A DNA stretch of 64,000 nucleotides from Cyclobacterium marinum DSM 745 (GTDB taxonomy: Bacteria; Bacteroidota; Bacteroidia; Cytophagales; Cyclobacteriaceae): NCBI RefSeq assembly GCF_000222485.1, contig NC_015914.1, positions 3,234,501 through 3,298,500 on the forward strand, written 5' to 3'. The notes beneath the pieces are model-generated. The model made no database searches, had not been told where the DNA came from, and saw only the letters and a program-made list of their open reading frames with translations. The number at the start of each line of letters is the position of its first letter. Position 1 is the first letter of the stretch. The translations under genes were made by a program, and so were the position numbers. Shown one piece after another: positions 60,926 to 64,000 of the stretch.

Positions 60926-61555
60926 ATGAAAGACAATAAAAAGACGCTTTCCAATGGGCAATATTTACCATTGATGGAAGCTTTCTATACCATACAAGGT
61001 GAGGGGATGTTCTCCGGACAACCTGCCTATTTTATACGCTTGGGTGGATGTGATGTCGGATGTGTATGGTGTGATGTGAAGGATTCATGGGATAAAGAAA
61101 GATGGCCAAAAGTGGCCATTGAAGATATTGTGGCAGAAGCAGCTTCTTATCCCGCCCGACTAGTAGTTATCACTGGAGGAGAACCTCTAATGCATGATTT
61201 AGCTCCTTTGACCCATCTGTTAAAAGAAGAGGGTTTTCAAATAAACATGGAAACATCAGGGGCCCATCCTTTTAGTGGGACGATTGACTGGACTTGTCTT
61301 TCACCTAAGAAATTTAAGCAGCCATTGCCCGAAGTTTATGCGCATGCAGACGAGTTAAAAGTAGTAGTTTACAATAAAAGTGATTTTGAATTTGCGCTAA
61401 AACATGCCAAATTGGTCAATGAGAAATGTCATTTACTCTTGCAACCGGAATGGTCAAAGGCAGGTAAAATGACAAATTTGATCATTGATTTTGTGAAGGA
61501 AAATCCAGCATGGAGGGTTTCTCTTCAGACCCATAAATACATGGAAATACCCTAA
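60926..61555 (+). CDS. queE: 7-carboxy-7-deazaguanine synthase
   Basis: Radical SAM enzyme that forms the 7-deazaguanine ring for queuosine. 209 residues. The cluster motif C-x3-C-x2-C is at Cys42, Cys46, Cys49 (GGCDVGCVWCDV), preceded by FYTIQGEGMFSGQPAYF and followed by VITGGEPLMHD and METSGAHP, the QueE-type pattern. The Cx3Cx2C spacing is the ordinary radical-SAM one. queC, queD and queF are not within the window. Six bases separate it from the PorE-like gene, so they may be co-transcribed. Confidence 0.95.
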   Translation: MKDNKKTLSNGQYLPLMEAFYTIQGEGMFSGQPAYFIRLGGCDVGCVWCDVKDSWDKERWPKVAIEDIVAEAASYPARLVVITGGEPLMHDLAPLTHLLKEEGFQINMETSGAHPFSGTIDWTCLSPKKFKQPLPEVYAHADELKVVVYNKSDFEFALKHAKLVNEKCHLLLQPEWSKAGKMTNLIIDFVKENPAWRVSLQTHKYMEIP

Positions 61556-61561
61556 GATAAG

Positions 61562-63481
61562 ATGCTAAGAAAATCCCTTATTCTCATATCGTTTGTAAGT
61601 TTATGTTTTCAAGCAATGGGGCAGGAATTTTCTATAATTGACAAAAAAGCCATTAAGTACTTTGAAGAAGGAAATGCTTTTCTGCAAAGAAAACAGCTTC
61701 CTGAAGCCGGGGAAAAGTACAAAGCAGCCTACGAAAGGAGTACTGATTTCTATGAAGCCTACCTTAAACATGCGCAGGTTTTGTTAAGCAGTGGGATGCC
61801 TGAGGAAGCGCTTAGTGTTACAAGAAAAGGGCAATCAAGGCTTCCGATTAAAGCAAATGATTTTTTTAAAGGCAAATTGGCCTGGATTGAAACCCAGATT
61901 TACTTGGCTCAAGGTAGATTTCAATTGGCCTTGGATACTTTTGATGCCACGCACCAATTTTTGGCTGAAGACTTTTTAGAGTCAGCAGACTATTTAGAGA
62001 AGTTACAACAGTTTAAAATCATTGCGGAAGGTATAAAAAACCCGATTAGCATTAGTAAAAAGCGACTTTCCGGTCCATTAAATCAATTCAAACTTCAATA
62101 TTTTCCGGTACTCACGGCAGATGGTAAGCGTTTGTTCTTTACCAAAAGGGATGGCATGTCGGCCAAACAAGATGAAGACATCTATTTTTCAGACCATAAT
62201 GGCGACACTTGGTCTAGTCCGGAGTCAATTTCCGAATTAATCAACACCAGATACAATGAGGGTACCTGTACAATTTCCGCGGATGGAAACCTCTTGATAT
62301 TTACTTCCTGCAATACGCCGGCGTCCCATGGGAGTTGTGATTTGTACATCACCGCAAGGGTAGATGGGCAATGGCAAAGTCCTGTGAATATGGGGAGGAA
62401 TGTAAACACCAGATTTTGGGAATCACAGCCTTCCTTGTCAGCAGATGGGAGTTTGTTGTTTTTTTCATCCAATAGGCCTGAAGGGGAAGGAGGGATTGAT
62501 ATTTGGGTTTCTGAGCGACTTGAGGATGGCACTTGGTCTAAAGCAAAAAACTTGGGCCCCAATGTTAATACCCAAAAGGATGAGGTTTCTCCTTTTATAT
62601 TTTTTAACAATACCGTTTTATTTTTTGCTTCTGATGGACATCCGGGATTTGGGGCTAAAGATATTTTTAGAAGTTCCATTGGGCGAACAGGTTTTGGAAA
62701 GCCTTCTAATATGGGCTTTCCAATCAATGACCAAAAAGACCAGCTGGCATTATTTATTACAGCCCAGAAAGATTTTGCCTATTACACAGAAAACAGCTAT
62801 TACCAAGGGAAGGTGGACAGCTCTTTCCTTTATCGATTTGAATTCCCAAAGGAAATAGATTTAGGTCATGAACTGGTGGTCACCCGAGGGAAAGTGATCA
62901 ATGAGGAAACCGGTGAGGCAGTAGAGGCAATTCTTTCACTAGTGGATCTTGAAAGGGACAGTACCCTATACAGTTTTAAATCAGATGGTAAAGATGGGGC
63001 ATTTACCATGATTTATCCGGAGAAAGAAAAAACAGGACTCTACGTAGAAAAGGAGGGGTACATGCCTAAAATTTATAATGTTGACAGAGATAGCTTAAGG
63101 AATAAAGTGGGCTTTCAGATTTTATTGGAACCCATAGCTTCCGGGAAACACTTCATCTTTGAGAATGTTTTCTTCGATTTTGACAAGTCAATTTTAAAGA
63201 AAGCATCAATTAGCTCTCTAAAAAAACTGAAAAAGTTTTTACTTGCCCATCCCGGAGTCAACCTTTTAATTGTAGGGCACACTGATAATATTGGGGATTT
63301 GGAATACAATTCAGAATTAAGCTTACGAAGGGCAAGAAGTGTAAAAGAATATTTGCTACAAGAAGGGATCTCGGAGGCAAGGCTGAAAATTGAAGGAAGG
63401 GGATCAGCAGCGCCCATTCAGCCAAATGACACAGAAGAAAATAGGGCACTTAATCGAAGGATAGAAGTTTTTATCTTGTAA
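61562..63481 (+). CDS. PorE-like outer-membrane protein: TPR, PD40 propeller, carboxypeptidase-regulatory and OmpA domains
   Basis: 639 residues. Signal peptide to about residue 20 (SLCFQAMGQ); a TPR-like helical part (25-150); a beta-propeller of PD40/TolB-like repeats (about 175-400: FFTKRDGMSAKQDEDIYFS, LLIFTSCNTP, LLFFSSNRPEGEGGIDIWVS); a CarboxypepD_reg-like domain (about 435-510); and an OmpA C-terminal domain (about 520-639) with FFDFDKSILKKAS, LLIVGHTDNIGD and RALNRRIEVF, binding peptidoglycan. This is the domain order of PorE, a Porphyromonas type IX secretion component; many paralogues exist, so the role in secretion is inference. Confidence 0.85.
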   Translation: MLRKSLILISFVSLCFQAMGQEFSIIDKKAIKYFEEGNAFLQRKQLPEAGEKYKAAYERSTDFYEAYLKHAQVLLSSGMPEEALSVTRKGQSRLPIKANDFFKGKLAWIETQIYLAQGRFQLALDTFDATHQFLAEDFLESADYLEKLQQFKIIAEGIKNPISISKKRLSGPLNQFKLQYFPVLTADGKRLFFTKRDGMSAKQDEDIYFSDHNGDTWSSPESISELINTRYNEGTCTISADGNLLIFTSCNTPASHGSCDLYITARVDGQWQSPVNMGRNVNTRFWESQPSLSADGSLLFFSSNRPEGEGGIDIWVSERLEDGTWSKAKNLGPNVNTQKDEVSPFIFFNNTVLFFASDGHPGFGAKDIFRSSIGRTGFGKPSNMGFPINDQKDQLALFITAQKDFAYYTENSYYQGKVDSSFLYRFEFPKEIDLGHELVVTRGKVINEETGEAVEAILSLVDLERDSTLYSFKSDGKDGAFTMIYPEKEKTGLYVEKEGYMPKIYNVDRDSLRNKVGFQILLEPIASGKHFIFENVFFDFDKSILKKASISSLKKLKKFLLAHPGVNLLIVGHTDNIGDLEYNSELSLRRARSVKEYLLQEGISEARLKIEGRGSAAPIQPNDTEENRALNRRIEVFIL

Positions 63482-63637
63482 AAGAAATTAAGCGGGAATT
63501 TTTTTTAAACTGTATCTTGATTACATTGTTAATATTTGACGATCATAAGTCTAACCTCGATTTTACCTAAGGAATCTGATTGGAAAATTCAAGGAATTTG
63601 TATAAAATTGATTGATTGTTTATTTCAACTTTACAAT

Positions 63638-64000
63638 ATGAGGAAAGCGATACTAATAGTTATTACCCTTCTTTCCGTTAATTTTTTGGTGCATGCACAA
63701 ACCAGAACTATTCGTGGAACGGTGGTATCTATCGAAGATGGATTGCCTATTCCCGGAGTTACCGTTCAGGTAAAAGATGCGGGGAATGGAACGGTTACTG
63801 ACATTGATGGGAACTACCAAATTTCAATTGATGGCAATGAAAATGTGCTAGTGTTTCGATTTGTGGGGATGGAGTTCCAAGAAGAGCCTGTTGGTAATAG
63901 AAGTACAATTGATGTCAGCCTAAGGCCGGAAGTTACTTCTCTAGCGGAGGTGGTGGTTACTTCCTATGGAGACCAAACCAGGAGAGAAGTGACAGGAGCC
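63638..64000 (+). CDS. SusC/RagA-type TonB-linked outer-membrane receptor, 5' part
   Basis: The first 121 codons run off the right edge. A signal peptide (MRKAILIVITLLSVNFLVHAQ) is followed by a CarboxypepD_reg/CNA-B-like domain (TIRGTVVSIEDGLPIPGVTV, GNGTVTDIDGNYQISI) and then EVVVTSYGDQTRREVTGA, the start of the plug with its TonB box region, as in SusC-type receptors. The rest of the barrel (about 900 residues) is outside. The partner SusD-type gene, if present, would lie beyond the edge, so the substrate is unknown. The 156 bases before it show no clear promoter. Confidence 0.9.
   Translation, partial: MRKAILIVITLLSVNFLVHAQTRTIRGTVVSIEDGLPIPGVTVQVKDAGNGTVTDIDGNYQISIDGNENVLVFRFVGMEFQEEPVGNRSTIDVSLRPEVTSLAEVVVTSYGDQTRREVTGA

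Overview
The window is chromosomal DNA from a member of the Bacteroidota, most likely the Cytophagales/Cyclobacteriaceae (Cyclobacterium, Echinicola, Algoriphagus type). The reasons are: gldH and a DUF4834/DUF4924/DUF4202 set, NqrF, a PorE-like TPR-PD40-CRD-OmpA protein next to a SusC/RagA-type receptor, a CarB that ends without its regulatory domain, an AccD without its zinc cysteines, relaxed Bacteroidota lipoboxes, no Shine-Dalgarno signals, and repeated TAnnTTTG minus-7 promoter elements. Base composition is AT-rich. Genus is inference; phylum is secure. No rRNA, tRNA or CRISPR array was seen.

Layout. 1-3.7 kb: IscA/HesB-type Fe-S protein, thiL, a small unknown protein, rlmD. 3.8-6.35 kb: an AT-rich islet bracketed by two decayed, same-orientation N-terminal fragments of one IS4-type transposase; it holds two lipoprotein genes and the 3' part of a cysteine-rich peptide gene whose 5' end is cut by the IS fragment. 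6.4-11.2 kb: SDR oxidoreductase translationally coupled to a 1333-residue SF1 helicase. 11.3-16.7 kb: minus-strand run recQ-purD-PSP1/RicT-gldH. 16.8-18.9 kb: KdsD-type isomerase and mannose-1-P guanylyltransferase. 18.9-22 kb: murQ, sugar kinase, cytochrome-b5-like protein and an arginase-fold protein. 22.2-27.4 kb: lone nqrF, accD, MscS channel, CstA. 27.5-32.7 kb: beta-barrel protein, zinc-protease lipoprotein, DUF4834, carB. 32.8-34.8 kb: a decaying module with dispersed AT-rich repeats, one lipoprotein gene and a frameshifted S8 protease pseudogene. 34.8-39.1 kb: DUF4202, TIM-barrel protein, YiiX-like hydrolase, small membrane protein, PolX-like protein. 39.4-44.6 kb: secreted unknown, pyrR-pyrB, cystathionine beta-synthase, membrane protein. 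45-49.4 kb: hybrid histidine kinase facing a sigma-54 activator, plus a small membrane protein. 49.5-53.6 kb: a short promoter-to-terminator transcription unit, murI, long-form purF, M42 peptidase. 53.7-58 kb: membrane protein, ACP phosphodiesterase, UPF1-like helicase, DUF4924, DUF922-like protein. 58-64 kb: lepA, folD, queE, PorE-like protein, start of a SusC-type receptor.

Most genes are core metabolism and maintenance (pyrimidines: pyrR, pyrB, carB; purines: purD, purF; folate: folD; cell wall: murI, murQ, KdsD; fatty acids: accD; DNA: recQ, PolX, helicases). The accessory content sits in the IS-bracketed islet and the decaying S8 protease module. Functions are assigned from motifs read by eye; no database search was run.
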